Assembly (NCBI RefSeq): GCF_017873675.1
Contig: NZ_JAGGKK010000008.1
Coordinates: 1-64,000, forward strand
DNA: 64,000 nucleotides
Reading direction: 5' to 3'
DNA from: Virgibacillus litoralis
Lineage (GTDB): Bacteria > Bacillota > Bacilli > Bacillales > Amphibacillaceae
The number at the start of each line of letters is the position of its first letter. Positions within the stretch are counted from its first letter, which is position 1. The position numbers and the translations under genes are program-made. Below are positions 1 through 8,764 of the stretch, in pieces. The notes under the pieces were generated by a model that was not told the origin of the DNA, did not search any database, and worked only from the letters and a program-made list of their open reading frames with translations.

Positions 1-122
1 GATCCGTCTTCCGTTGTGCTATCTCCAGATCCGTCTTCCGTTGTGCTATCTCCAGATCCGTCTTCCGTTGTGCTATCTCCAGATCCGTCTTCCGTTGTGC
101 TATCTCCAGATCCGTCTTCCGT
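1..122. repeat. 27-bp in-frame tandem repeat (4 full copies plus a part)
   Basis: GATCCGTCTTCCGTTGTGCT followed by ATCTCCA repeats with an exact 27-bp period at 1, 28, 55, 82 and partly at 109. On the minus strand each unit encodes nine residues of the secreted protein. The copies are identical, which suggests recent expansion and possible copy-number variation. Confidence 0.9.
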
Positions 123-248
123 ACTTGTAGTCTGATTTACAGTTTCAGTCTTTTCGTCTTCATCTGCAGTTGTTTCTGCAAGCACATTAATAGGGAAAAC
201 TGAACTGAAAATTAGAAATGCAATCAATATAATGGATAACTTTCTCAT
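1..248 (-). CDS. Secreted acidic repeat protein, 5' part only
   Basis: The ORF begins at an ATG at 246-248 preceded by GGAGG and runs off the left edge of the window. The first ~24 residues are a typical signal peptide: MRK, a hydrophobic stretch, and a likely cleavage after VLA. An acidic linker and then 9-residue repeats of the form TTEDGSGDS follow, encoded by a 27-bp tandem repeat. The protein is therefore exported. Its function cannot be told because the C-terminal part is missing. Repeats of this type often act as flexible spacers in wall-associated proteins, but that is inference. Confidence 0.7.
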   Translation of the reverse strand, partial: MRKLSIILIAFLIFSSVFPINVLAETTADEDEKTETVNQTTSTEDGSGDSTTEDGSGDSTTEDGSGDSTTEDGSGDSTTEDG

Positions 249-684
249 TTAATACCTCCATGATGATAAATGCTAATTTGACAACTATAAAAAAGTATCC
301 CTTTTCATCACCCCGCCTCTACTTTAATAGATTAATAGTAGTTAAAATTATTAATAAAACGTTTTTTTTAATTTATAACTACAATTTAGTATGTAACAAT
401 TACATGTACTATTAATCTATTCTATTATACTAAGAATAACCAATTTTGAATATAAAATATGACAATTTTATTGCAAAATAATCAAAAAGTAACAGATTGC
501 TTACATTAAAGTGGAAATTTGTAATATTACTACGAAATTTGTAATCCACGTTTTTATTATTTCAGTTTCATAGTATAATTAGATATGACATTATTTAACT
601 ACTAATTGATAACTGATTGTTACGTTATTGTAAAGATAATATAGTATAATATAAATATCGTAAATTTACATGGAGGGTTTTTCA
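249..684. other. Intergenic region with divergent control signals
   Basis: This A+T-rich region lies between the secreted repeat protein and the first tagD gene. TATAAT hexamers occur at about 572-577 and 645-650; the second lies ~40 bp before the tagD start and is the better -10 candidate. I see no clear -35 box. No RNA gene, repeat or convincing ORF was seen. Confidence 0.4.
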
Positions 685-1083
685 GTGAAAAAAGTAATCA
701 CATACGGAACATTCGATTTACTTCATACTGGGCACATCAATATTCTACGCCGTGCAAAGGAATTCGGCGACTATTTGATTGTTGCCATTTCAGCAGATGT
801 CTTTAATAAAATTAAAGGTAAAAAAGCATATTATAGCTTTGAACAACGTAAAGCGATTCTGGAAGCTATACGGTATGTTGACGAAGTCATTCCTGAGTAT
901 AATTGGGAGCAAAAAGTAGAAGACGTGCAAAAGCATGACGTTGATGTATTTGTAATGGGAGACGACTGGACCGGTGAATTTGACTTCTTAAAAGAGCATT
1001 GTGAAGTTGTGTATTTACCAAGAACAGTTGGGATATCAACCACAAAAATTAAATCAGATTTGAACAATACTAACAATGGCTAG
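685..1083 (+). CDS. tagD: Glycerol-3-phosphate cytidylyltransferase (copy 1)
   Basis: This TagD/TarD-type nucleotidyltransferase makes CDP-glycerol from CTP and sn-glycerol 3-phosphate for wall teichoic acid. The 132-residue length fits the family (about 130). The nucleotide-binding HTGH motif is near residue 14 and the RTVGISTTKI signature is near residues 110-120. The GTG at 685 is chosen as start because the in-frame ATG at 670 lies within the ribosome-binding site (ATGGAGGG), and because copy 2 starts at the same residue (MKKVITYGTFD). The 3' end overlaps the following tagB-like gene by 8 bp. A near copy lies at 2373-2765. Confidence 0.93.
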   Translation: MKKVITYGTFDLLHTGHINILRRAKEFGDYLIVAISADVFNKIKGKKAYYSFEQRKAILEAIRYVDEVIPEYNWEQKVEDVQKHDVDVFVMGDDWTGEFDFLKEHCEVVYLPRTVGISTTKIKSDLNNTNNG

Positions 1084-2260
1084 AGAACTGGCGATTACAT
1101 TGTACCTTTCTGTTTTTCGTACACTCTTTCTTATCTTTAAAATGTTTCCCCAGAAGAAGAAAACAACATTTGTTGCTTCATTTGGGGATAATATTTTGTA
1201 TACTGTCAATGAGCTTGAAAAACAGACTGATGATCAGGTTGTTATTCTCAAAACCTCCCATTGTAAGATTAGTTTTGATGATTTGTCGAATAGAAAAGTC
1301 CTAGACTTTGAGAGTTTAAATATTATAGATTGGGTTCTGTCCATCTACCATCTGTCAACCTCGGAAAAGGTCATTGCTGACAATTATTATGGTTTTTTAG
1401 CAGTGACAGAGTTTAAGGCTAATGTTCAGTGTATCCAACTTTGGCATGCTGCAGGTGCGATCAAACAATTCGGATTAAAGGATCCATCGATTCAAAATCG
1501 ATCTCCACGCGCGTTCGAGCGTTTCCAAAAGGTTTACCACCGATTTGATTATGTTGTAGTTGGTTCCGAACGGATGGCGTCTATTTTCCGAAAAAGCTTT
1601 AATATTTCAAACGAACAAATCTTACGTACAGGAATACCAAGAAGCGACTTCTTTTTCGATACTGTGGCTAAAAATGAAGCAGAAAAATCATTAAAACAGG
1701 ATTTTCCAGTTATAAATGGGAAAAAAGTTATTTTATATGCACCGACATACCGTGACAATGATCTGAATACAACGGATTTACATTTAAACATTGAAAAAAT
1801 GTATCGTGAGTTCAAGGATGATTATGTATTATTCTTACGTCTTCACCCAGCAGTTGATGGTGAATATCAGAATAAATTTCCCGGTTTTGTTATCAATGTA
1901 TCAAGCTATCATAATATGAATCATTTATTAGTGATATCGGATATTTTAATCTCTGATTACTCCTCTATTCCGTTTGAATATTCATTATTAAACAAGCCAA
2001 TGGTCTTTTATGCATATGATTTTGAAGATTACGCTAAGATAAGGGGATTCTGGGAAGCTTATGATGAACTAGTTCCAGGACCTGTCGTGAAGTCTACAGA
2101 AGCTTTAATTGATGTGATTAAAAGCGAAAGTTTTAATATGAATCAAGTTAGCACATTTGCTAATCAATGGAATCAGTATTCAAATGGATATTCAAGTGAA
2201 AGTCTGGTTAAAGCTATTTACACCGAAGAAGAGCAATCGAAAGTTGCAGGCCAAGTCTAG
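1076..2260 (+). CDS. tagB: CDP-glycerol glycerophosphotransferase, TagB-like (copy 1)
   Basis: This 394-residue protein belongs to the CDP-glycerol poly(glycerophosphate) glycerophosphotransferase family (Glyphos_transf). It transfers glycerol phosphate from CDP-glycerol to a lipid-linked acceptor at the inner membrane face. The family motifs WHAAGAIKQFG (near residue 126), LYAPTYR and SDYSSIPFEYSLL are present. The length matches priming TagB (~380) rather than polymerising TagF (~700). A hydrophobic N-terminal helix may mediate membrane association. The ATG overlaps the tagD stop by 8 bp, implying translational coupling. A hairpin terminator follows. TagB versus a short TagF-type enzyme is inferred from size and neighbours. 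Confidence 0.85.
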   Translation: MARELAITLYLSVFRTLFLIFKMFPQKKKTTFVASFGDNILYTVNELEKQTDDQVVILKTSHCKISFDDLSNRKVLDFESLNIIDWVLSIYHLSTSEKVIADNYYGFLAVTEFKANVQCIQLWHAAGAIKQFGLKDPSIQNRSPRAFERFQKVYHRFDYVVVGSERMASIFRKSFNISNEQILRTGIPRSDFFFDTVAKNEAEKSLKQDFPVINGKKVILYAPTYRDNDLNTTDLHLNIEKMYREFKDDYVLFLRLHPAVDGEYQNKFPGFVINVSSYHNMNHLLVISDILISDYSSIPFEYSLLNKPMVFYAYDFEDYAKIRGFWEAYDELVPGPVVKSTEALIDVIKSESFNMNQVSTFANQWNQYSNGYSSESLVKAIYTEEEQSKVAGQV

Positions 2261-2262
2261 AC

Positions 2263-2300
2263 ACCCGGAGAACAGTTATTCTGTATTCTCTGGGTTTTTA
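2263..2300 (+). terminator. Terminator after first tagD-tagB module
   Basis: CCCGGAGAACAG and CTGTATTCTCTGGG form an imperfect stem followed by TTTTT. This separates the two tag modules transcriptionally. Confidence 0.7.
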
Positions 2301-2372
2301 GTATGATTATCTTTTTATTAATAATGCATACTATTACTACTATAAACCTTATTATAAAGTGGAGGTTTTACT

Positions 2373-2765
2373 ATGAAAAAGGTAATCACATACGGAACTT
2401 TTGATATTTTACACACTGGCCATATCAATTTATTACGTCGTGCTAAAGAATATGGCGACTATTTAATTGTTGCTATTTCTTCTGATTCGTTTAATGCGTT
2501 AAAAGGTAAAGCTGCATACTATACTTTCGAGCAACGTAAAGCGATCCTCGAAGCTGTCCGTTATGTAGATGAAGTGATTCCAGAGGATACATGGGAACAA
2601 AAGCTGGAGGATGTGAAGAAGCATAATATCGATGTATTTATTATGGGCGATGACTGGAAAGGTGAGTTTGACTTTTTAAAGGAACATTGCGAAGTTGTTT
2701 ATTTACCTAGAACTGTTGGAATATCATCAACAAAAATTAAGACAGATTTGAATAAAAATGATTAG
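2373..2765 (+). CDS. tagD: Glycerol-3-phosphate cytidylyltransferase (copy 2)
   Basis: This 130-residue CDP-glycerol synthase has the same HTGH and GISSTKIK motifs as copy 1. By my count the two differ at about 20 of ~127 aligned positions, nearly all conservative, so both copies look functional. The ATG follows GGAGG with normal spacing. The stop overlaps the next gene's ATG by 8 bp, the same junction as in module 1, so the pair was probably duplicated as a unit. Confidence 0.93.
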   Translation: MKKVITYGTFDILHTGHINLLRRAKEYGDYLIVAISSDSFNALKGKAAYYTFEQRKAILEAVRYVDEVIPEDTWEQKLEDVKKHNIDVFIMGDDWKGEFDFLKEHCEVVYLPRTVGISSTKIKTDLNKND

Positions 2766-3912
2766 AGAATTAGTATTATCCATATACCTATTTATTCTTC
2801 GCATGTTCTTTAATTTATTTACGTTATTTCCCCAAAAGCATAAAACAACGTTTGTTGCCTCGTTCGGCATTAATATTATATATACGATAAACGAGTTGGA
2901 GAAACAAACTGATCACCAAGTCGTTATTCTTAAGACACCTCAATGCAAAAACACTTATGAAGATGGTCCGCGCAGAACGATATTGAGATTCGGAAGTCTT
3001 AATATAATTAGCTGGGTTCGATCGATTTACCATTTAGCTACCTCTAAACTAGTTTTTGTAGATAATTACTATGGTTTTTTATCTGTGACTAAATTTAGAC
3101 CGAACACCCAGTGTATCCAGTTATGGCATGCAGCTGGGGCGATTAAGCAATTTGGGTTGAAGGATCGATCTATTGATGATCGCCACCCTAGAGCTTGTGA
3201 ACGGTTTAAAAATGTTTACGACCGATTTGATTACGTTATTGCTGGTTCAGAAAAGATGGCTGGTATTTTTGGTATGGCCTTTGCTTTGTCGGAAAAGCAA
3301 CTATTGCGGACTGGGATACCAAGAACCGATTTCTTTTTCGATACGATGGCGATAAATAAGGCAGAACAATCATTACTAAGTAAATTTCCAATTATTAATG
3401 AAAAGAAAGTTATCCTCTATGCTCCAACATACCGTGCCAATGATCTTAATTCATCAGAACTTAAATTGGATATTGAAAAAATGTACAATGCTCTAAATGA
3501 TGAATATGTATTATTCCTAAGTCTTCACCCTAAAGTAAAGGCGGAACTCCAAAATGATTACCCTTATTTTGTTTTCGATGTTTCCAGCTATCTGCATTTA
3601 AATCATTTACTGGTAATTACTGATATTTTAATTACAGATTACTCATCGATTCCATTCGAATTTTCTTTACTGAATAAGCCGATGGTGTTTTTTGCATATG
3701 ATTTGGAGGCTTATGCTCATGAGAAAGGTTTTTGGGAGAATTATGAAGAACTTGTTCCGGGGCATGTGGTTAAACATACGGACTCTTTAATTGATGTAAT
3801 AAAGGCTGGTGAGTTTGATACGGAAAGGGTTCGGGCATTTGCCGATGAATGGAATCAGTATTCGAGAGGTGAATCGAGTGAGCGTTTGATTAAAGCTTTA
3901 TATAATCAATAG
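2758..3912 (+). CDS. tagB: CDP-glycerol glycerophosphotransferase, TagB-like (copy 2)
   Basis: This 384-residue paralogue of the 1076-2260 gene keeps WHAAGAIKQFG, LYAPTYR and TDYSSIPFEFSLL. It is more diverged from its paralogue than the tagD copies are from each other, so acceptor preference may differ. Its stop lies only 4 bp from the stop of the convergent pssE-like gene, with no visible hairpin between them, so opposing transcripts may overlap here. Confidence 0.85.
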   Translation: MIRELVLSIYLFILRMFFNLFTLFPQKHKTTFVASFGINIIYTINELEKQTDHQVVILKTPQCKNTYEDGPRRTILRFGSLNIISWVRSIYHLATSKLVFVDNYYGFLSVTKFRPNTQCIQLWHAAGAIKQFGLKDRSIDDRHPRACERFKNVYDRFDYVIAGSEKMAGIFGMAFALSEKQLLRTGIPRTDFFFDTMAINKAEQSLLSKFPIINEKKVILYAPTYRANDLNSSELKLDIEKMYNALNDEYVLFLSLHPKVKAELQNDYPYFVFDVSSYLHLNHLLVITDILITDYSSIPFEFSLLNKPMVFFAYDLEAYAHEKGFWENYEELVPGHVVKHTDSLIDVIKAGEFDTERVRAFADEWNQYSRGESSERLIKALYNQ

Positions 3913-3916
3913 CTGA

Positions 3917-4396
3917 TTATACTTCGTTTATAAAATTCTCGATCAATTGATATATCTGTTCTCTGCCAGAACGAAAAGGCTTTGGTTGAAATGTCTCGGC
4001 TTTTTGAATAACCTCCTCCAGCATTGTACCATCTTCCCAGCTTAAAATATGACCTTGGTTAACTAAGGCAGATACAATCTGTAATTGATGATCATCATTA
4101 TGTTCACCATATTTCTTCAAGCGGGCGCAAGCAATTACGCTTTTCCCTTTTTTTAGTCCTGCAATAATTGACCCTGTACCTGCGTGTGTAATAATGAAAC
4201 GAGCCTGTTCGCATAACAAGTCCATTTCTTTATAACTGACAAATTGTTTGATGGTTAAATTATTACTATTATATTTTGTGTGACCAGACTGGACGATAAT
4301 ATCGTCTTCAATTATATTCTCGCTCTTTAATCGCTCTACTTCCTTTAATAGTCTGGTGAACGGCAGCTCATGGGTACCTAAAACAACTAAAATCAA
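3917..4396 (-). CDS. PssE/Alg13-like glycosyltransferase subunit
   Basis: This 159-residue protein resembles the C-terminal half of GT28-type glycosyltransferases, as in PssE/EpsF and Alg13. It starts ILVVLGTHELPFTRLLKEV and has the nucleotide-sugar binding segment FITHAGTGSIIAGLKKGKSVI. It would act with the PssD-like membrane subunit encoded just upstream to add a sugar to a lipid-linked repeat unit. The TTG at 4396 is preferred: a GGGGGG ribosome-binding site lies 8 bp upstream, the protein then starts at the usual position, and TTG overlaps the pssD stop as TTGA. An in-frame ATG at 4450 would add 18 unlikely residues. Confidence 0.82.
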   Translation of the reverse strand: MILVVLGTHELPFTRLLKEVERLKSENIIEDDIIVQSGHTKYNSNNLTIKQFVSYKEMDLLCEQARFIITHAGTGSIIAGLKKGKSVIACARLKKYGEHNDDHQLQIVSALVNQGHILSWEDGTMLEEVIQKAETFQPKPFRSGREQIYQLIENFINEV

Positions 4397-4863
4397 TAGA
4401 TAGACCCCCCATTTACTGCTTTTGGATAAATCTTTTTCATTGTTTCCCATTGTACGATAAACAAGTCGGCTATTGGATATACCAATCTACCTGATAATGT
4501 TGGACTGGTCGTCTTTGCAAAGCTTTCAATAAAGATTACTTTTTTTCGGAAAAGCTTAGCAATATAACACATTGGAACTGCGGTGTGTGCCCCTGTCGTG
4601 ATAATTACATCCGGTCGCTTATTCAGAAAAATAAAGAATGCTTTGAACATGTTGAATGAAAATTTAAATATGTACCGAAATAAATAATTTCTGGCACCAT
4701 AGACAAGCAAAGATATTGGGTATTTATCTTTTAAGTCCATTGTTATTGCACATTTCTCAGTAACAATATGATATTGATAATTTTTAAATAGGGGTTCAAG
4801 CTGTAATAACTGTGTTAAATGTCCGCCTACTGACGAAATAAGTAGTACTTTTTTTGGATTCAA
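4393..4863 (-). CDS. PssD/Alg14-like glycosyltransferase membrane subunit
   Basis: About 156 residues of the Alg14/PssD family, with the N-terminal VLLISSVGGHLTQLLQL motif, a hydrophobic segment, and the ITTGAHTAVPMCYIAKLF and FIESFAKTTSPTLSGRL signatures. It anchors the PssE catalytic partner at the membrane. The TTG at 4863 is chosen because an AGGAG lies just upstream and the usual N-terminus follows; the in-frame ATG at 4899 overlaps the upstream gene and has no ribosome-binding site. The stop overlaps the pssE TTG, so the subunits are probably coupled. Confidence 0.8.
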   Translation of the reverse strand: MNPKKVLLISSVGGHLTQLLQLEPLFKNYQYHIVTEKCAITMDLKDKYPISLLVYGARNYLFRYIFKFSFNMFKAFFIFLNKRPDVIITTGAHTAVPMCYIAKLFRKKVIFIESFAKTTSPTLSGRLVYPIADLFIVQWETMKKIYPKAVNGGSIY

Positions 4864-4876
4864 CTTTATTTCGCTC

Positions 4877-5977
4877 CTATTCTTGATGATATAGTTCAAT
4901 CAGTTGTTCGATTAGCTTTTCTTGGTCATACTTCTGAGCTTTCTCTTCCCCATACGCAATAAGCTCTTTGCGAAAATTATCATTCGTTAAAATAGATTCA
5001 ATACCTATCCTTAATGATTCTTTGTTTTTTGGCTCCACCAAAACCCCAGCATTATTGGCGAGTAAATAACGCAATCCACCAACATTCGTTCCAACTACTG
5101 GCGTATGACAGGACATTGCCTCCAATGCAACAAGGCCAAAACCTTCCATATGGGATGGGATTACGAAAACATCGGCAGCTGATTGCCATCTTGCTAAGTC
5201 TTTTTGCTTCATAGGTGGATGGATTTTGATACCCTGTGTGTTCTTGTTTGAGATCTTATCGCTAAGCCATCTCACATATGCTGGATCTTTCTGGGCACCG
5301 ATTAAATGGAGTTCCAGATTAGGATACTCATTTTTCAAATCGCTGTATGCGTCTACAAGTTCTGTTACTCCTTTAGCAGCAATGATATTGCCTACAAATA
5401 AAATAGGTATGGATGAAGGTGCTATATCTAATAAATGCTTAGCTTTCTCCTGGTTCATTGGTGTGAAAACCTGTCTATTGACACCCATGTTTAAAAGGGT
5501 AATTTTCTCTTCTTTTACTTTAAAGGCTGTCACCATGTCAGTTTTTAGCTTTTCTCCAACAGCGATGACATGATCTGTTTCATGTAATACCTGTTCTGTT
5601 TGTCTGAAAAAGAAAGGACCTTTTTTCGACATCTTGTCCAAGTCTCCGCCATGTGCCGTAACGATTACCCTGGTACCGAAAGTTTTTTGAAATAATAGGG
5701 CTAGCCAGCCACTTGGAAAAACGTAATGGGCGTGTATGATGTCATAGCTTCTACCTCTCGTAAGTAAGATATAGATGATTCGAATAGTCCATAAGAAGTA
5801 TTTTTTTAATACAAATAATTTCCCCATACGCGGGTCCTTGATTGCAGCAACATCTGCTTGGAATCCTCGTGCTTTTAACTCTTCTACCTGATTTTTCACA
5901 AAGATCCCAAATGTGGGATTCGCTTTACTTGGATACATCGTACTTATTACTAATATTCTCTCCATTTTTTTAGTCAT
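4877..5977 (-). CDS. GT4 family glycosyltransferase, TuaC-like
   Basis: A ~366-residue GT-B glycosyltransferase of family 4. The N-terminal half has ISTMYPSKANPTFGIFVKNQV and HAHYVFPSGW (donor/acceptor cleft). The C-terminal half has the nucleotide-sugar site IPSHMEGFGLVALEAMSCHTPVVGTNVGG. The N-terminus resembles teichuronic-acid TuaC, and the nearby UDP-glucose dehydrogenase gene fits uronic-acid polymer synthesis. Start sites: ATG at 5986 lies too close to AAAGGA; ATG at 5977 has better spacing and is used. The gap to the upstream gene is about 10 bp, so they share an operon. Confidence 0.83.
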   Translation of the reverse strand: MTKKMERILVISTMYPSKANPTFGIFVKNQVEELKARGFQADVAAIKDPRMGKLFVLKKYFLWTIRIIYILLTRGRSYDIIHAHYVFPSGWLALLFQKTFGTRVIVTAHGGDLDKMSKKGPFFFRQTEQVLHETDHVIAVGEKLKTDMVTAFKVKEEKITLLNMGVNRQVFTPMNQEKAKHLLDIAPSSIPILFVGNIIAAKGVTELVDAYSDLKNEYPNLELHLIGAQKDPAYVRWLSDKISNKNTQGIKIHPPMKQKDLARWQSAADVFVIPSHMEGFGLVALEAMSCHTPVVGTNVGGLRYLLANNAGVLVEPKNKESLRIGIESILTNDNFRKELIAYGEEKAQKYDQEKLIEQLIELYHQE

Positions 5978-5992
5978 CTTATACATATCCTT

Positions 5993-7318
5993 TTATTTTT
6001 TGATGTATGATGATCGTTGTTGTTTCGCTAAGGCAAATAGGTAAGCGATAAATATGCCTAAGTATATACTTGAAGCTGGTGATGACAGAACATGACCTGC
6101 TATCATGGCACTGCCCAGACCTAAGCTGACAGACAGTCCTACTAGTACAATGACTAAATTGATTTTCTTCAGGTGATAGTTGAAAATATTAATCAGGATA
6201 TGATACCCAATATAAATCAATGGAAGCATTAACAATACAAAACCTATTAAACCAAAGTTATAATACCAGTCTAAAAAGTCCATTTCGATTAACTTGGGTG
6301 ATACGACATAATTGCTACCAAACCCCATACCGAATAGCTTCTGAGATAAGGGAGCTTCCCTGTATTGCTTCTTAATATTATTTAAAAAATCACTTCTGCC
6401 ACTTAACAAATTCTGTTGAAGTTGTCCTTCATTTTCATGGTCCTCCTCCATAGCAGAAGGTCGATTTTCCTGATTGGTAAAGTCTATACCAAAGGAGAAA
6501 CTCAGGTTGTTGCCAATTGAGGTACTTGGCGTTATTAAAATTGTCGCTGCTAATAATGCTGAAAGCGTGATTACGTTAAACCAATCTTTCTTATTTCGTA
6601 CAATCTTAGGAATGAGTACTAAGATAGAAATACCTAGTACAATTATTATTGACCCAAAACTGACTTTAGTACCAATTGTTAGCATTGCCCAAATAACCAG
6701 GCCGATAAATGGCAATAATTGTGCCTTCTTAAGCCGGGATTTTTGATTAATCATGTATAAAACCATCATACTGAAACCCATTCCTAAAATGACGCTCAGC
6801 TCATTTCCTGAAAAAAACCATCCAGAGTGGCCTTCCTTAGCTAGCGCCCCATAGCTTCTTTTTGCTGTATCTGAAAGACCTGCCAACAGCATTACTGCAG
6901 CAATACTTACCATATTGATAAAAATATAGAGCTGTATAATTCTTTGCCAGTTTCCCTTTAAAGAAAATGAACGAATTACAAATACATAAACAATAAGTAA
7001 TTCAACAAAGAAAACGGATTTTATGATATACGTTATTTCAAGCGACATCATAAACTGTTCTTTGACCCTTAAATTATTGGTGAAGTGAATTACCATAAAA
7101 AGACTAAGCGTAATGATATATATAAGAGCTACCTTTCTCTCTTTATCACCTGGAAGTATCAAGATGTATATGAATCCCATTCCCATAGCTACAACTCTCA
7201 AGATAATTGAGATAGGAATATTAAAATAAGCCAAAATATCTAAGGCTGGCTGTAAGAGAATAAAATAGATAAATAATTTTTCCAAACTGTTCCTATGCTT
7301 TTGCAAAGCTAAATTCAT
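5993..7318 (-). CDS. O-antigen ligase/polymerase-like (Wzy-type) membrane protein
   Basis: A 441-residue integral membrane protein with roughly ten to twelve hydrophobic segments and one large polar loop (about residues 275-335), the usual plan of Wzy polymerases and O-antigen ligases. It probably polymerises or transfers lipid-linked repeat units outside the membrane. It is first in a four-gene operon (wzy-GT4-pssD-pssE). Its ribosome-binding site AAAGGGGA lies in the loop of a short inverted repeat. Substrate cannot be told from sequence; TuaE-like function is possible given the neighbours. Confidence 0.78.
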   Translation of the reverse strand: MNLALQKHRNSLEKLFIYFILLQPALDILAYFNIPISIILRVVAMGMGFIYILILPGDKERKVALIYIITLSLFMVIHFTNNLRVKEQFMMSLEITYIIKSVFFVELLIVYVFVIRSFSLKGNWQRIIQLYIFINMVSIAAVMLLAGLSDTAKRSYGALAKEGHSGWFFSGNELSVILGMGFSMMVLYMINQKSRLKKAQLLPFIGLVIWAMLTIGTKVSFGSIIIVLGISILVLIPKIVRNKKDWFNVITLSALLAATILITPSTSIGNNLSFSFGIDFTNQENRPSAMEEDHENEGQLQQNLLSGRSDFLNNIKKQYREAPLSQKLFGMGFGSNYVVSPKLIEMDFLDWYYNFGLIGFVLLMLPLIYIGYHILINIFNYHLKKINLVIVLVGLSVSLGLGSAMIAGHVLSSPASSIYLGIFIAYLFALAKQQRSSYIKK

Positions 7319-7320
7319 TA

Positions 7321-7348
7321 GGGGGTTCCCCTTTCGATATAAACCCCC
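7321..7348 (-). promoter_or_regulatory. Hairpin enclosing the wzy ribosome-binding site
   Basis: GGGGGTT (7321-7327) pairs with AACCCCC (7342-7348). On the transcript the 14-nt loop contains the AAAGGGGA Shine-Dalgarno, and the stem ends two bases before the ATG. This may restrict ribosome access, but no ligand domain is evident. Confidence 0.4.
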
Positions 7349-7420
7349 GTACAGGAGTAAACGCTATTTTTTACATAAATGTTCTATACTATTATTTGAC
7401 ATTCCTTCTAGTTTTAAACA

Positions 7421-7447
7421 AAAGAAAAGATGCCAAACAAGGCACCT
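7421..7447 (-). terminator. Terminator of UDP-glucose dehydrogenase gene
   Basis: On the minus strand AGGTGCC and GGCATCT flank TTGTTT, followed by TTTTCTTTTG, directly after the stop codon. Confidence 0.75.
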
Positions 7448-8764
7448 TTAGTTTTGTCTATTTATTGCTGGTCGACCAACGGAATGGTATTCGATGTCGC
7501 TTCCATTAAATTTTTCTAATGAAAAGCAGTTTCTTCCGTCAAAAACCATCGGATATGATAAGTGTTGTCTAAAAAGGCTAATCGGATATTCCTTTATTTC
7601 TTTCCAGTCGGTTAAGATTACTGCACAGTTTGCTTGATTCAATGCTCCTTCGATTGTTCTTTCATAATTTACTTCTTTCGGCAGAACGCTCTTGGCATTT
7701 TCAACGGCTACTGGATCATAGGCATTAATTTTAGCACCAGCATCTATTATTCTATGTGCCACTTGTATAGATGGCGCACCCCGCATATCATCTGTATTTG
7801 CCTTGAACGCCAACCCCAGTATTGCAATTGTTTTATTTTCAATACTGCCGCTAAAACGTTTTATAATTTTGTCGACCAATAAGTCGGTTTGTTTTTCATT
7901 TACATATTGAACACTTTCTAGAATAAACATGGGATAGTCCACGCGGTTTCCTAAGGTAATTATGGCATTTGTATCTTTTGGAAAACATGAACCTCCATAA
8001 CCAATACCTGCTTTCAAAAATCGCCCACCGATACGACTATCCATTCCTATTCCGTTTGCTACATCGTCCACGTTTGCACCAACATGCTCACATAGGTTGG
8101 CTATCTCATTAATAAAGCTGATTTTGGTTGCCAGGAAAGTGTTCGATGCATACTTAATCATTTCGGCACTTCGAAGGTCTGTTTTTACAATTGGGATATT
8201 ATATGGTCGGTATATTTCCTCCATAATCTCCATCGCTTCATCATCTTCAGAACCTAATACTATACGGTCGCCATTAAACGTATCATAAACGGCAGATCCT
8301 TGACGCAAAAATTCAGGATTGGAGACGACTCTGACAGAAAGGTTAGTTACTGCAATTCGCTCAATATTCGCTTTAATATGTTCGTTCGTTCCAATAGGGA
8401 CTGTACTTTTGGTTACTAATACAACATCGTTATGTAAGTATTTTACTATATCGCTGCAAACTGTATTTAAAAATGTTAAATCTGCCGAGCCATCTGCCCC
8501 TTGAGGTGTTCCTACGGCTAAAAAGATTACCTCTTTAGCAGCTAGCCCTTCCTCATAATTGGAAGTAAAGTGTAATCTTTCTCTCTGGATATTAGTCTGT
8601 AATAGTTCCTCTAAACCTTCTTCATAAATAGGAGACTTGCCGCTCCTTAATGTCTCCACTTTCTCCTCATCAATATCAATACATGTAACATCATTGCCGA
8701 TTTCAGATAAACAAACACCTGTAACAAGACCTACATAACCGGTACCGATTACAGCAATATTCAC
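7448..8764 (-). CDS. tuaD: UDP-glucose 6-dehydrogenase
   Basis: This 438-residue enzyme oxidises UDP-glucose to UDP-glucuronate with two NAD+. The N-terminal Rossmann motif is IAVIGTGYVGLVTGVCL, and the catalytic cysteine lies in GYGGSCFPKDTNA (around residue 260). The C-terminal UDP-binding domain includes LAFKANTDDMRGAPS. The product is a precursor of uronic-acid wall polymers, consistent with the TuaC-like and Wzy-like genes downstream. It has its own terminator and is divergent from the GT2 gene. Assignment to UDP-glucose rather than another nucleotide sugar rests on overall similarity to TuaD/Ugd. Confidence 0.93.
   Translation of the reverse strand: MNIAVIGTGYVGLVTGVCLSEIGNDVTCIDIDEEKVETLRSGKSPIYEEGLEELLQTNIQRERLHFTSNYEEGLAAKEVIFLAVGTPQGADGSADLTFLNTVCSDIVKYLHNDVVLVTKSTVPIGTNEHIKANIERIAVTNLSVRVVSNPEFLRQGSAVYDTFNGDRIVLGSEDDEAMEIMEEIYRPYNIPIVKTDLRSAEMIKYASNTFLATKISFINEIANLCEHVGANVDDVANGIGMDSRIGGRFLKAGIGYGGSCFPKDTNAIITLGNRVDYPMFILESVQYVNEKQTDLLVDKIIKRFSGSIENKTIAILGLAFKANTDDMRGAPSIQVAHRIIDAGAKINAYDPVAVENAKSVLPKEVNYERTIEGALNQANCAVILTDWKEIKEYPISLFRQHLSYPMVFDGRNCFSLEKFNGSDIEYHSVGRPAINRQN

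Noticed and set aside
670-684. ATG 670 as the tagD start
   Set aside because: The codon is part of the ATGGAGGG ribosome-binding site, and copy 2 begins at the residue encoded from GTG 685.
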